Shown here piece by piece: positions 1 through 6,597 of a stretch of 64,000 nt of DNA. The position numbers and the translations under genes are program-made. The stretch's first letter is position 1. The number at the start of each line of letters is the position of its first letter. This DNA comes from Pseudomonas laurylsulfativorans (GTDB lineage: Bacteria > Pseudomonadota > Gammaproteobacteria > Pseudomonadales > Pseudomonadaceae), in NCBI RefSeq assembly GCF_002906155.1, contig NZ_MUJK01000016.1, positions 1 through 64,000 on the forward strand. Reading direction: 5' to 3'. The notes under the pieces are model-generated. The model was not told the DNA's origin. It made no database searches and saw only the letters and a list, made by a program, of their open reading frames with translations.

Positions 1-105
1 GCGCGTAAACTTTCTGCGGTGAACCTCGTGGCCGCGATCATCTTGAGCATGAAGATGAAAGGAATGTTTTCCGAGGTCGATGGCGGCAATAGCTACGTTG
101 TTCAT
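1..105 (-). CDS. IS110-family transposase, N-terminal 35 codons (runs off the window)
   Basis: Reading the minus strand from the ATG at 105 gives a protein beginning with AIDLGKHSFHLHAQD after a few residues. This is the N-terminus of IS110-family DEDD recombinases, including the first catalytic Asp. A ribosome site (GGAGA) lies 8 bases upstream of the ATG. IS110 enzymes act with a structured RNA from the element's own non-coding end to pick the target, and leave no long terminal repeats. The rest of the gene lies left of base 1, so intactness cannot be judged. The non-coding end between this ATG and the flanking repeat is only about 80 bases. That suits the IS1111 subgroup, whose guide RNA is encoded downstream of the gene, better than the IS110 subgroup; this subgroup call is inference. 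Confidence 0.85.
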   Translation of the reverse strand, partial: MNNVAIAAIDLGKHSFHLHAQDDRGHEVHRRKFTR

Positions 106-123
106 GGCAATGATCTCCGATGA

Positions 124-160
124 GCCCCCTGTGAAAGCTTAGTGGGCGATCACAGGGGGC
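124..160. repeat. 11-bp inverted repeat at the IS110 end
   Basis: GCCCCCTGTGA (124-134) is repeated in inverted form as TCACAGGGGGC (150-160) with a 15-base loop. It lies directly upstream of the transposase start and just inside the presumed end of the element. It could be a binding site or an RNA hairpin at the transposon end. It is followed by a G-rich run. Confidence 0.7.
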
Positions 161-285
161 AGCGGGGGGGGGTAGCCATTTCATTAGTTTGGCGTTCACA
201 TTATTTCGACCAGGACGCGGTCTCCTGTAGGAGCTGGCTTGCCAGCGATGGTCGTTAACGATGACGCGTATGAACTGGATAAACG

Positions 286-312
286 TGAACTGGCCTAATT
301 ATTCCGGACACC
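286..312 (+). repeat. Left terminal inverted repeat of the IS3 element
   Basis: This 27-base end pairs with 1501-1527 on the other strand with 22 of 27 matches. It starts TGAACTGG and finishes CCGGACACC. Confidence 0.88.
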
Positions 313-350
313 TCTTAAGGGCGATATGATTTCGCCAACTTGGAGGTTCC

Positions 351-656
351 ATGAACGAAAGAAAGGTCTACACCCGCGAGTTCAAGCTTCAGGCTGCCAG
401 CATGGTGCTTGATGATAACTGTCCGGTTCCAGATGTTTGTGCATCGCTGGATATTGGGCCCACCGCTTTACGGCGCTGGGTCGATCAGGTTCGCAAGGAA
501 CGCGAGGGACAGCCAGTCAAAGGCACCAAGGCGATTACCGAGGATCAGCGCCAGATCCAGGAGTTAAAAGCCAAGATCAAGCGCATGGAGATGGAAGCCG
601 AGATCTTAAAAAAGGCTACCGCTCTCTTGATGTCGGATCCCGATCGTTTTCGATGA
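351..656 (+). CDS. IS3-family transposase OrfA (helix-turn-helix)
   Basis: This 101-residue protein has the layout of IS3-family OrfA. An N-terminal HTH_Tnp_1 domain covers about residues 5-50 (REFKLQAASMVLDD, then the second helix with ALRRWVDQ). A leucine-zipper-like helix at about 65-95 (IQELKAKIKRMEMEAEILKKA) normally allows multimerisation and ends at the frameshift site. The ATG at 351 is preceded by GGAGG at the right distance. OrfA binds the terminal repeats. The stop codon overlaps the orfB ATG (ATGA at 653-656). Confidence 0.93.
   Translation: MNERKVYTREFKLQAASMVLDDNCPVPDVCASLDIGPTALRRWVDQVRKEREGQPVKGTKAITEDQRQIQELKAKIKRMEMEAEILKKATALLMSDPDRFR
608..614 (+). promoter_or_regulatory. 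Slippery A6G heptamer for -1 frameshifting (OrfAB)
   Basis: AAAAAAG occurs near the 3' end of orfA. The -1 frame is open from 437 through the end of orfB at 1489. A -1 shift here would fuse OrfA to OrfB, the usual way IS3 elements make the active OrfAB transposase. A stimulatory RNA structure downstream was not checked. Confidence 0.7.
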
Positions 657-1489
657 TTGCGGAGCTTAGAGAGTCATTCCCGACCGCCTTGCTGTGTCGT
701 GTTTTCGATGTGAAGCGCAGCAGCTTTTATGAGTGGCTTCAGCGGCTCGCCAAGCCGCAGGTCAGACGCGAGGAGCTCAAGCTGAAAGTGGTTGAGCTTC
801 ACAGCGAAAGCCGTGAAGCCATGGGCTCCAGGATGATCAGCAAGGGCCTGAATTCGCAAAACATAGCGGTCGGAAGGAGTCTTGTCAGAGCGCTGATGAG
901 GGAGGCAAACATTGTCAGTAAACAACGCCAGCCGCATCCATTCAGGTCCAAGGGGGTTGAAGCATTTGTTGCGCCTAATCGACTCAAACGCAACTTCAAA
1001 CCGACTGCTGTTGATCAGGTCTGGTGTGGCGACGTTACCAGTTTGATGGTGGGCAAGCGCTGGGTTCACCTGGCCATCGTAATTGACCTGTTTGCTCGTC
1101 GAGTCATTGGCTGGGCATTCTCTCTAGTCAATGACGCCAACTTGGTCAGCAAGGCGCTACGCATGGCGACAGAGGTACGAACCTGCCCGCCGGGGCTGAT
1201 GTTCCACTCGGATCAGGGCTGTCAGTACACCAGCCGCAAGTTTCAAGAAGAACTGGCCCGCCACGGCATTTTGCAAAGCATGAGTCATCGCGGACAGTGC
1301 TGGGACAACGCTCCAACAGAGCGTTTTTTCGGCACACTGAAATCAGAATGGGTTCCCCGCAGCGGCTACAGCATGGTCGAGGAAGCAAAAACCGACATGG
1401 TGCGCTTCTTCATGTACTACAACCGCACCAGGCTCCACAGCTATAACAACTACCTGTCGCCAATAGCTATGGAGCAAAAAGCGGCATAA
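653..1489 (+). CDS. IS3-family transposase OrfB (DDE integrase core)
   Basis: The product of 278 residues has an N-terminal HTH_21 region and an rve integrase core. The catalytic triad is visible: Asp in VWCGDVTS, Asp in FHSDQGCQYTS and Glu in WDNAPTERFFGTLKSE, spaced as in IS3-family enzymes. The C-terminal RLHSYNNYLSP motif is also typical. It is probably made mainly as an OrfAB fusion through the A6G site, with a separate start at the ATG overlapping the orfA stop. Upstream residues in this frame belong to orfA DNA and are not part of the free protein. Confidence 0.93.
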   Translation: MIAELRESFPTALLCRVFDVKRSSFYEWLQRLAKPQVRREELKLKVVELHSESREAMGSRMISKGLNSQNIAVGRSLVRALMREANIVSKQRQPHPFRSKGVEAFVAPNRLKRNFKPTAVDQVWCGDVTSLMVGKRWVHLAIVIDLFARRVIGWAFSLVNDANLVSKALRMATEVRTCPPGLMFHSDQGCQYTSRKFQEELARHGILQSMSHRGQCWDNAPTERFFGTLKSEWVPRSGYSMVEEAKTDMVRFFMYYNRTRLHSYNNYLSPIAMEQKAA

Positions 1490-1500
1490 ACACCGTAATC

Positions 1501-1527
1501 GGTGTCCGGGATTACTTGACCAGTTCA
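1501..1527 (-). repeat. Right terminal inverted repeat of the IS3 element
   Basis: It begins 11 bases after the orfB stop and ends CCAGTTCA. It is the inverted partner of 286-312 and is followed by the 3-base target duplication ACG. Confidence 0.88.
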
Positions 1528-1568
1528 ACGCGGCGCCCTTGAGTCCATCGCCGGCAAGCGGCTCCTAC

Positions 1569-1707
1569 AGTTTGGCGTTCACATTATTTCGACCAGGACG
1601 CGGTCTCCTGTAGGAGCTGGCTTGCCAGCGATGGTCGGTAACGATAACGCGTGTAAACCGGATAAACGCGGCGCCCTTGAGTCCATCGCCAGCAAGCTGG
1701 CTCCTAC
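1569..1707. repeat. Composite REP unit 2 (intact)
   Basis: This 139-base unit runs from AGTTTGGCGTTCACATTATT to GCTGGCTCCTAC. It holds a REP palindrome, a spacer containing GATAAACGCGGCGCCCTTGA, and a facing REP half. It serves as the uninterrupted reference for the IS3 target site. No gene is seen between 1490 and 1898. Confidence 0.88.
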
Positions 1708-1862
1708 AGTTTGGCGTTCACATCATTTCGACTCGGACGCGGTCTCCTGTAGGAGCTGGCTTGTCGGGTCGCCGCATCGCAGCGGATGGTCGTTAACGAT
1801 GACGCGTATGAACTGGATAACCGCCGCGCCCTTGAGTCCATCGCCGGCAAGCCGGCTCCTAC
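1708..1862. repeat. Composite REP unit 3 (longer variant)
   Basis: This is a third tandem copy of the same unit, 155 bases long. It carries about 16 extra bases (TCGGGTCGCCGCATCGCAGC region) just after the first GCTTG of the REP half, and some spacer differences. Its end lies 36 bases from the stop of the LysR gene on the opposite strand. Confidence 0.85.
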
Positions 1863-1898
1863 AGTTTCCCGGAATTCCGTGAGGAACCTTTTTTGCGC

Positions 1899-2897
1899 TC
1901 AGAACAAGCCGTCACTTTCCGGCAGTTCATACTCCGATGGGGACCAACCCGGACCATTCGACTTGCCTGGCTTGCCCAGCGTCGGCTCCTTTTCCAGACA
2001 CTCCACCAGGTAATCAATCAGCACCCTTAGTTTGGGAGGCAGGTACCGGGTGGGTGAATGCAGCAACCAGGCACCTCCGTGATAAGAAGCGAGAAAAGTC
2101 CAGTCCGGCAGCACCTGCACCATCAGCCCTTTCTCCAGGGCATGGCGCGCTGTGAAATACGGCAGGCTGCCAATCCCGATGTGCTGCAGCACCGCGCCAT
2201 AACGTACGCCGGTGTGATTGGCGGCATACCGCCCGCGCACACCGACGGTGACCGATTGACTGCCTTTCTTGAATTTCCAGCGCGCGTCGCTCGGGGTTTC
2301 GCCCAGGTAAATGCAACTGTGGTTGAGCAGGTCGTGGGGGTGCGTTGGCGTACCGTGCTCGGCCAGATACTGCGGTGTCGCGCAGAGCATATGATCGATC
2401 GTCAGCAACCGCCGCCCCACCAGTCCCGCAGGTGGCCGATCAGTGATGCGAATCGCCAGGTCGACGTGGTCGTCAATCAAATCGACCTGGCGGTCCTCAA
2501 GCAACAGTTCCACATCCACCTTGGGATAACGGCGCAAAAACTCCGGCATATGCGGGTGAATCACGATCCGGCCCACCGCTTTCGGCACGCTGATGCGCAC
2601 CAGCCCCTCGGGTTCATCCGTGAACTGACCACTGACTTCCATCACTGACCGGGCGGCATTGACCATTTCCTGGCAGCGCTTGAACACCTCCTCGCCACCG
2701 TCACTCAGACGCAGCTTGCGCGTGGTTCGTTGCAGCAACCGGGTCGCGAGCGCCTTCTCCAGACGTGAAATGCTACGACTGACCGCCGACGGCGAAGAGC
2801 CCAACTGACGAGCCGCCTCGGAGAAACTGCCCGTCTCGACAACCTTGACGAAAATCGCCATTTCACCGAGCAACGGCAGCGGAAGATTTATGCTCAC
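1899..2897 (-). CDS. LysR-family transcriptional regulator
   Basis: The product of 332 residues has a winged helix-turn-helix at about residues 12-68 (FVKVVETGSFSEAARQLGSS, SAVSRSISRLEKAL) and a LysR substrate-binding domain at about 95-300. It looks like the large CrgA-type group that tends to regulate a neighbouring gene. The C-terminus is about 25 residues longer than the family norm and is Pro/Glu/Ser rich. It is divergent from the AlaX-type gene with 89 bases between the starts, so the AlaX gene is a plausible target. The effector is unknown. The 3' end faces the REP array. Confidence 0.88.
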   Translation of the reverse strand: MSINLPLPLLGEMAIFVKVVETGSFSEAARQLGSSPSAVSRSISRLEKALATRLLQRTTRKLRLSDGGEEVFKRCQEMVNAARSVMEVSGQFTDEPEGLVRISVPKAVGRIVIHPHMPEFLRRYPKVDVELLLEDRQVDLIDDHVDLAIRITDRPPAGLVGRRLLTIDHMLCATPQYLAEHGTPTHPHDLLNHSCIYLGETPSDARWKFKKGSQSVTVGVRGRYAANHTGVRYGAVLQHIGIGSLPYFTARHALEKGLMVQVLPDWTFLASYHGGAWLLHSPTRYLPPKLRVLIDYLVECLEKEPTLGKPGKSNGPGWSPSEYELPESDGLF

Positions 2898-2927
2898 AGC
2901 GCAAAAGTCCTTTGATGTTTGCCAGGA

Positions 2928-2956
2928 TTATCACGCATTTACAGGCTTTCTATAAT
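2928..2956 (+). promoter_or_regulatory. Sigma-70-type promoter for the AlaX gene
   Basis: TTATCA (2928-2933) and a perfect TATAAT (2951-2956) are separated by 17 bases. They lie 31 bases upstream of the ATG at 2987, in the gap shared with the divergent LysR gene. Confidence 0.6.
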
Positions 2957-2986
2957 AAAAACAGATAATCAATACGAGCCTGGAAT

Positions 2987-3613
2987 ATGACGCTGCGCCT
3001 TTTTTTCCATAGTGATGAGCTCAAGGCCAACGTGGAAGTCCTGGAATGCACCCCGCACGAAAACGAATTTGCCGTGGTCCTGCGCGCGACCCTGTTCCAT
3101 CCTCAGGGTGGCGGACAACCTTCTGACACAGGCTGGATCGGCGAAAGCCAGGTGCTGCGCGTGGTGCAGGATCCCGAGCAGATCATTCACTTTGTCGACC
3201 AACCGGTACAAACCGGGATGACGCAAATCCGCATCGACGAGCAGCGCCGGTTGTTCAACACGCGCATGCATTCGGCCGGGCATTTGATCGGGCACTTTGT
3301 ACAAAACATGGGCTGGATGCCGATCAAGGCGCATCACTGGCCTGGTGAAGGCCGTGTGCAATTCAAGCCGGGCAATTGCGCGCAGGACGTTGAGGCCCGG
3401 ACAATTGAACACGGCATCGGACAGTGGATCGACCATGATCTGCCGCGCCTGACCTCACTGCGCGAAGGTATTCGGGAAATCGGCTTCGGTGAACTGCCCG
3501 CCTACGGTTGTGGCGGAACCCATGTACGCAGCTTGAAGGATCTGGGCGCGGTCACCATCGCCTCCCTTACGCAGAAAAAAGGCACGCTGTCCGTCCACTA
3601 TCACGTGGACTGA
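2987..3613 (+). CDS. AlaX-type alanyl-tRNA editing protein
   Basis: The protein (208 residues) is a stand-alone homologue of the alanyl-tRNA synthetase editing domain, expected to hydrolyse mischarged Ser- or Gly-tRNA(Ala) in the cytoplasm. The family signatures are present in order. GGGQPSDTG is at 41-49, the zinc motif HSAGH at 95-99 (His95, His99), and CGGTHV at 175-180 (Cys175, His179). It lacks the aminoacylation and C-Ala domains, as in AlaX-S/M forms. It has its own TATAAT promoter and a strong terminator, so it is probably monocistronic. Control by the divergent LysR protein is an inference from layout. Confidence 0.92.
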   Translation: MTLRLFFHSDELKANVEVLECTPHENEFAVVLRATLFHPQGGGQPSDTGWIGESQVLRVVQDPEQIIHFVDQPVQTGMTQIRIDEQRRLFNTRMHSAGHLIGHFVQNMGWMPIKAHHWPGEGRVQFKPGNCAQDVEARTIEHGIGQWIDHDLPRLTSLREGIREIGFGELPAYGCGGTHVRSLKDLGAVTIASLTQKKGTLSVHYHVD

Positions 3614-3670
3614 GCACAGGGCGTTCGTGGGGGCGCCTGATCTTATTGATGCAAGTATTGCCCGGAACGC

Positions 3671-3707
3671 AAAAGGCCCGCCCAGTCAGACTGGCGGGCC
3701 TTTTTTT
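3671..3707 (+). terminator. Intrinsic terminator after the AlaX gene
   Basis: A GC-rich hairpin (GGCCCGC...CAGT pairing with ACTGGCGGGCC, one bulged C) is preceded by AAAA and followed by seven T residues. Confidence 0.9.
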
Positions 3708-4248
3708 GCTTCAGCACACCCCGTCAACTTCAGGCAACCGCACTGCGCTGCGCCCCTGCCCGCCCGCCTGTCTCCAGGTTCTGCACCAATAGTTTTCTTT
3801 TAACTCATGGCACTTTGATTTGATTGAACTAACGTCAAACATTAAGAAGCCATAACGGCTCGAATTTCCTCGATAGCTTCAGTGATCACATAGCGGATTG
3901 GCAAAAGGAGTTACCTCACTATGATCCTGGCAGGCGTTTTTCGACGCTGTACCTTCATTGCCGACCATTTTCCGGGGGAGCCAGGTCGGCGGACAGTACA
4001 GTCCATAGCCGCGAGTATCGCTCTGGCGGGTAGTCCAGGTAACCGAATCACTGAAAACCATTTTGTGCAAAGTTCGCTCACGGTCCAGCCAGACCAGCGA
4101 ATTGCACCCGCTCGTGTGTAGCACGCAAGGAATAACGCCAAGACCATGGATAAGTGGCCTGGCGCATTGGGGCGGATAGCCTGAACCCCACGAAGTGATC
4201 CGAGACAATTCAATCAGTCTAAAGACCTATCCAGCAAGGATGTACTTA
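3708..4248. other. Intergenic stretch before the Tad remnant; no confident gene
   Basis: These 541 bases show no recognisable gene. Two weak candidates exist. One is a 66-codon plus-strand frame at 3921-4121 with a good ribosome site (AAAAGGAG) but no recognised product. The other is a minus-strand frame at 3879-4208 whose product (YGLYCPPTWLPRKMV) is unlike any family I know. In complete Tad loci the flp, tadV and rcpC genes would lie here; none is visible. Confidence 0.5.
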
Positions 4249-5472
4249 ATGTGCTTTCGTCCCGTGCCTGCTTTCAAGCGAATTATCCATGGTCTGCTCT
4301 GGATAGGCCTAAGCGTGGATGCGGCTCATGCCGCGGCGCCCAGTTGTCCGCAACTGGACAATTGGCCGGCAACGTACGAGATCGGTCAGGGGCTGCAGAC
4401 TGAACTGCGCACCCCCGTTCCGGTAACAAAACTGGCAGTGGGTGACGCGAAAATTGCCGACGTGCAACCCAGCGGCAGCAACGCTTTCATACTCACGGGC
4501 ATTGCGCCGGGGACCACCAGCCTGATGGTCTGGACCGCCTGTTCGAAAACGCCGCGCCAAAGCATGGTGTTCGTCAGGGGTAAAGCCACGTCGGCGCTGA
4601 CCAGCGTGCCGTCGGTGCCTTCCGACGACCCGCTGCTGCCGAGCCAAGTGCAGACCGATGTCCGCTTCGTTGAAGTCAGCCGGACCAAGCTCAAGGAAGC
4701 CTCCGCCTCGATTTTCGGCGTCCGGGGCAACTGGCTGTTCGGCTCGCCGAGAACCTTGCCCACCATCGGCGGCATTGTCACGCCGTCGATACCGGTGAAC
4801 AACGACATGTTCAACCTCACGTTTGCTACCGGCAGCACCCTGGTGGCGATCAACGCGCTGGAAGGCAGCGGTTTCGCCTACACCCTGGCGCGACCAAGCC
4901 TGGTAGCGCTCAGCGGGCAGAGTGCGAGCTTCCTGGCCGGCGGTGAAGTACCGATTCCGGTGCCCAGTTCAGGCAGCGATAACGTGTCCATCGAGTACAA
5001 GGAGTTCGGTATCCGCCTGACCCTGACGCCGACCATCGTCGGGAAAAACCGTATCGCGCTGAAGGTGGCGCCGGAAGTCAGTGAGCTGGACTTCACCAAC
5101 GCAGTGAGCATCGCCGGCACGATAGTCCCGGCCCTGACCGTGCGCCGTACCGATACCAGCATCTCCCTGGCCGACGGCGAAAGCTTCGTCATCAGCGGCC
5201 TGATCAGTACCCACAACGATTCCCAGGTGAACAAGTTTCCGGGGCTGGGCGATATTCCGATTCTGGGCGCGTTTTTCCGCGACAGCACCATCAACCGTGA
5301 AGAACGCGAACTGCTGATGATCGTCACTCCGCATCTGGTCCAGCCACTGGCTGCCAATGCACAACTACCGTCACTACCTGGTGAACAGCTGCGCAATTAC
5401 GACCCGAACTTCTACCGCATGTTCTTCCTCGAAAATGGCGACTTCGACAGTCTCAGCGGGCTCTCGCAATGA
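4249..5472 (+). CDS. rcpA: Tad (Flp) pilus outer-membrane secretin RcpA/CpaC
   Basis: The product (407 residues) has a signal peptide (about 1-28, ending DAAHA), an N-terminal pilus-type T2SSN domain (about 35-110) and a secretin core (about 205-365). The core has GEVPIP (232-237) and the secretin signature FPGLGDIPILGAFF (330-343). RcpA forms the outer-membrane channel for Flp pili. I chose the ATG at 4249 because AAGGA lies 8 bases upstream; earlier in-frame starts lack a ribosome site. Its stop overlaps an ATG at 5469 (ATGA), the coupling expected for a following tadZ. However, tadZ, tadA, tadB and tadC are missing, so the protein may no longer serve a pilus. Confidence 0.88.
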   Translation: MCFRPVPAFKRIIHGLLWIGLSVDAAHAAAPSCPQLDNWPATYEIGQGLQTELRTPVPVTKLAVGDAKIADVQPSGSNAFILTGIAPGTTSLMVWTACSKTPRQSMVFVRGKATSALTSVPSVPSDDPLLPSQVQTDVRFVEVSRTKLKEASASIFGVRGNWLFGSPRTLPTIGGIVTPSIPVNNDMFNLTFATGSTLVAINALEGSGFAYTLARPSLVALSGQSASFLAGGEVPIPVPSSGSDNVSIEYKEFGIRLTLTPTIVGKNRIALKVAPEVSELDFTNAVSIAGTIVPALTVRRTDTSISLADGESFVISGLISTHNDSQVNKFPGLGDIPILGAFFRDSTINREERELLMIVTPHLVQPLAANAQLPSLPGEQLRNYDPNFYRMFFLENGDFDSLSGLSQ

Positions 5473-5591
5473 ACCGACGCCTGGACCGGACTGACCTCGC
5501 CCTCACTCGTAACGGTGACTCTGGACGCTTGCCGGGCCAGCCTCATTACCATTGGCCAGGTGTTCAACCTATTGTAGCCAGGGGACATTCA
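5469..5591 (+). pseudogene. Possible deletion scar between rcpA and tadD (tadZ start / tadC end)
   Basis: An ATG at 5469 overlaps the rcpA stop, as a coupled tadZ start would. A different frame just before 5580 reads ASLITIGQVFNLL and stops 14 bases before the next ATG, which could be the tail of a lost membrane protein such as TadC. The 123 bases are too short to code for either gene. The simplest reading is one deletion that joined the start of tadZ to the end of tadC. The frame from 5469 is also open into the next gene, so a longer lipoprotein start cannot be fully excluded. This is an inference. Confidence 0.35.
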
Positions 5592-6305
5592 ATGAAAGCA
5601 GTCATCGCAATAGCGGCGACATTAATGCTCGCAGGTTGTGCCAGCAATGGCATGCCTTCGCGACCGGGTAGCTGTGCCAAGCCCGGTTCGGAACAAGAAC
5701 TGACCCTTAACCTGGCCGACACCATGGCCAACGAAGGCCGTTTGTATGCCAGCCTGGCGAATCTGGAAGGTTTGCCCGATAGCCTGGTCCAGGTTCGCCT
5801 GCGCAAGGCTCGGGTGCTGCGCTTGATGGGGCGTAACTCGGAGGCGGAGCCGTTGTATCAAAGCTTGCTCGGCACCTGCCTGGCGGCTGAAGGGGAACAT
5901 GGTCTGGGCCAGTTGGCCGCCGCCAGAAATGATAACGCCACCGCTGTCACTCACCTTGAGCGTGCGATGTGGATGGCCCCTACCGACGAAAAGATACGTA
6001 ATGACCTTGGGGTCGTCTACCTCAATCAGCGACGGATCCCTGAAGCACGCATTGAGTTCATGACCGCCATGGAACTCAAGCAGGCAAACTCACTGGCGGC
6101 ACTCAATATGGTGACGCTGCTGATCTACCAGGATAACTGGAAGGCGGCTGCCGAACTCGTGACCCGCGCCGACTTGAGCCCCAAGCAATTCGCAGAGGCT
6201 CAAAACCGTGCGGAAAAACTCAAGGCCTCCGCCAAAAAAGTGGTGGCCTCCGAGGGGAATCGCCGGACTGAGGTAGCCGATACCTCCTCCAGTGCGATCA
6301 AGTAG
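5592..6305 (+). CDS. tadD: TadD-like TPR lipoprotein
   Basis: Starting at the ATG at 5592 (AGGGG ribosome site) gives 237 residues with a lipoprotein signal ending LMLAGC (Cys16). The mature part has at least three tetratricopeptide repeats at about 70-195 (for example DEKIRNDLGVVYLNQRRIPEARIEF), as in TadD of Flp pilus systems, where it helps secretin assembly in the outer membrane. It sits right after rcpA, whereas an intact locus would have tadZABC between them. A longer frame back to 5469 would hide the lipoprotein signal, so I reject that start. Confidence 0.82.
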   Translation: MKAVIAIAATLMLAGCASNGMPSRPGSCAKPGSEQELTLNLADTMANEGRLYASLANLEGLPDSLVQVRLRKARVLRLMGRNSEAEPLYQSLLGTCLAAEGEHGLGQLAAARNDNATAVTHLERAMWMAPTDEKIRNDLGVVYLNQRRIPEARIEFMTAMELKQANSLAALNMVTLLIYQDNWKAAAELVTRADLSPKQFAEAQNRAEKLKASAKKVVASEGNRRTEVADTSSSAIK

Positions 6306-6323
6306 AACGTACGAGGAGTCGAG

Positions 6324-6593
6324 ATGAATACCAAAAGGCTGTTGATCGTGTGCATGGCTTGCCTGTCCACCAGTGCCTGGGCCATTGAGCCGGGGCCCTC
6401 CTCGCCGTATCAGCAAGGTACCGAACAGTGGTTGCAGCTGCAGATTCGCGGCGTAGTTGCCTCCCCAATACTGCAAACCGCTTCGGCCACCGAACGTGAC
6501 CTGGCCATGCAGCGCTGGCTCAACAGCTTCAACTATCCGATTCCGGAATTTTACGATCAGGATGAAACGGGAAAAATGACCATCGGCAACTGA
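6324..6593 (+). CDS. DUF3613 small exported protein of Tad loci
   Basis: This 89-residue protein has a signal peptide (about 1-20, ending SAWA) and a short helical mature part with QQGTEQWLQLQ and AMQRWLNSFNYPIPEFY. It fits the DUF3613 family that accompanies Pseudomonas Tad genes. AGGAG precedes the ATG. It follows the TadD-like gene by 18 bases and is probably in the same transcript. The function of the family is not known. Confidence 0.75.
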   Translation: MNTKRLLIVCMACLSTSAWAIEPGPSSPYQQGTEQWLQLQIRGVVASPILQTASATERDLAMQRWLNSFNYPIPEFYDQDETGKMTIGN

Positions 6594-6597
6594 GGCA

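Larger units (their letters stand above)
286..1527 (+). mobile_element. Complete IS3-family insertion sequence, 1,242 bp
   Basis: The element is bounded by 27-base imperfect terminal inverted repeats at 286-312 and 1501-1527. Both begin TGAACTGG and end CCGGACACC, with 5 mismatches. It is flanked by a 3-base target duplication ACG (283-285 and 1528-1530). Inside are orfA and orfB in the overlapping arrangement of the IS3 family, with a slippery A6G run. Removing the element and one ACG restores a sequence matching the intact neighbouring repeat unit. Both reading frames are open and the DDE residues are present, so it may still be active. Confidence 0.93.
186..1568. repeat. Composite REP unit 1, split by the IS3 element
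   Basis: Bases 186-285 and 1531-1568 together make one 138-base unit closely similar to the two units that follow. The unit opens with AGTTTGGCGTTCACATTATT, contains a REP palindrome (GTAGGAGCTGGCTTGCCAGC), then a conserved spacer, and closes with the inverted REP half GCCGGCAAGCGGCTCCTAC. The IS3 element interrupts it in the spacer. Similarity to units 2 and 3 begins at 186, which places the IS110 end at or just before 185. Confidence 0.85.

Noticed and set aside
437..652. Start of a single 350-codon OrfB from 437
   Set aside because: The part before about 614 overlaps orfA in the -1 frame and has no transposase similarity. OrfB proper begins at 653 or is reached by frameshift.
186..1862. 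Tandem repeats as a CRISPR array
   Set aside because: There are only three units of about 139 bases, with conserved, not unique, spacers and no cas genes. They are composite REPs.
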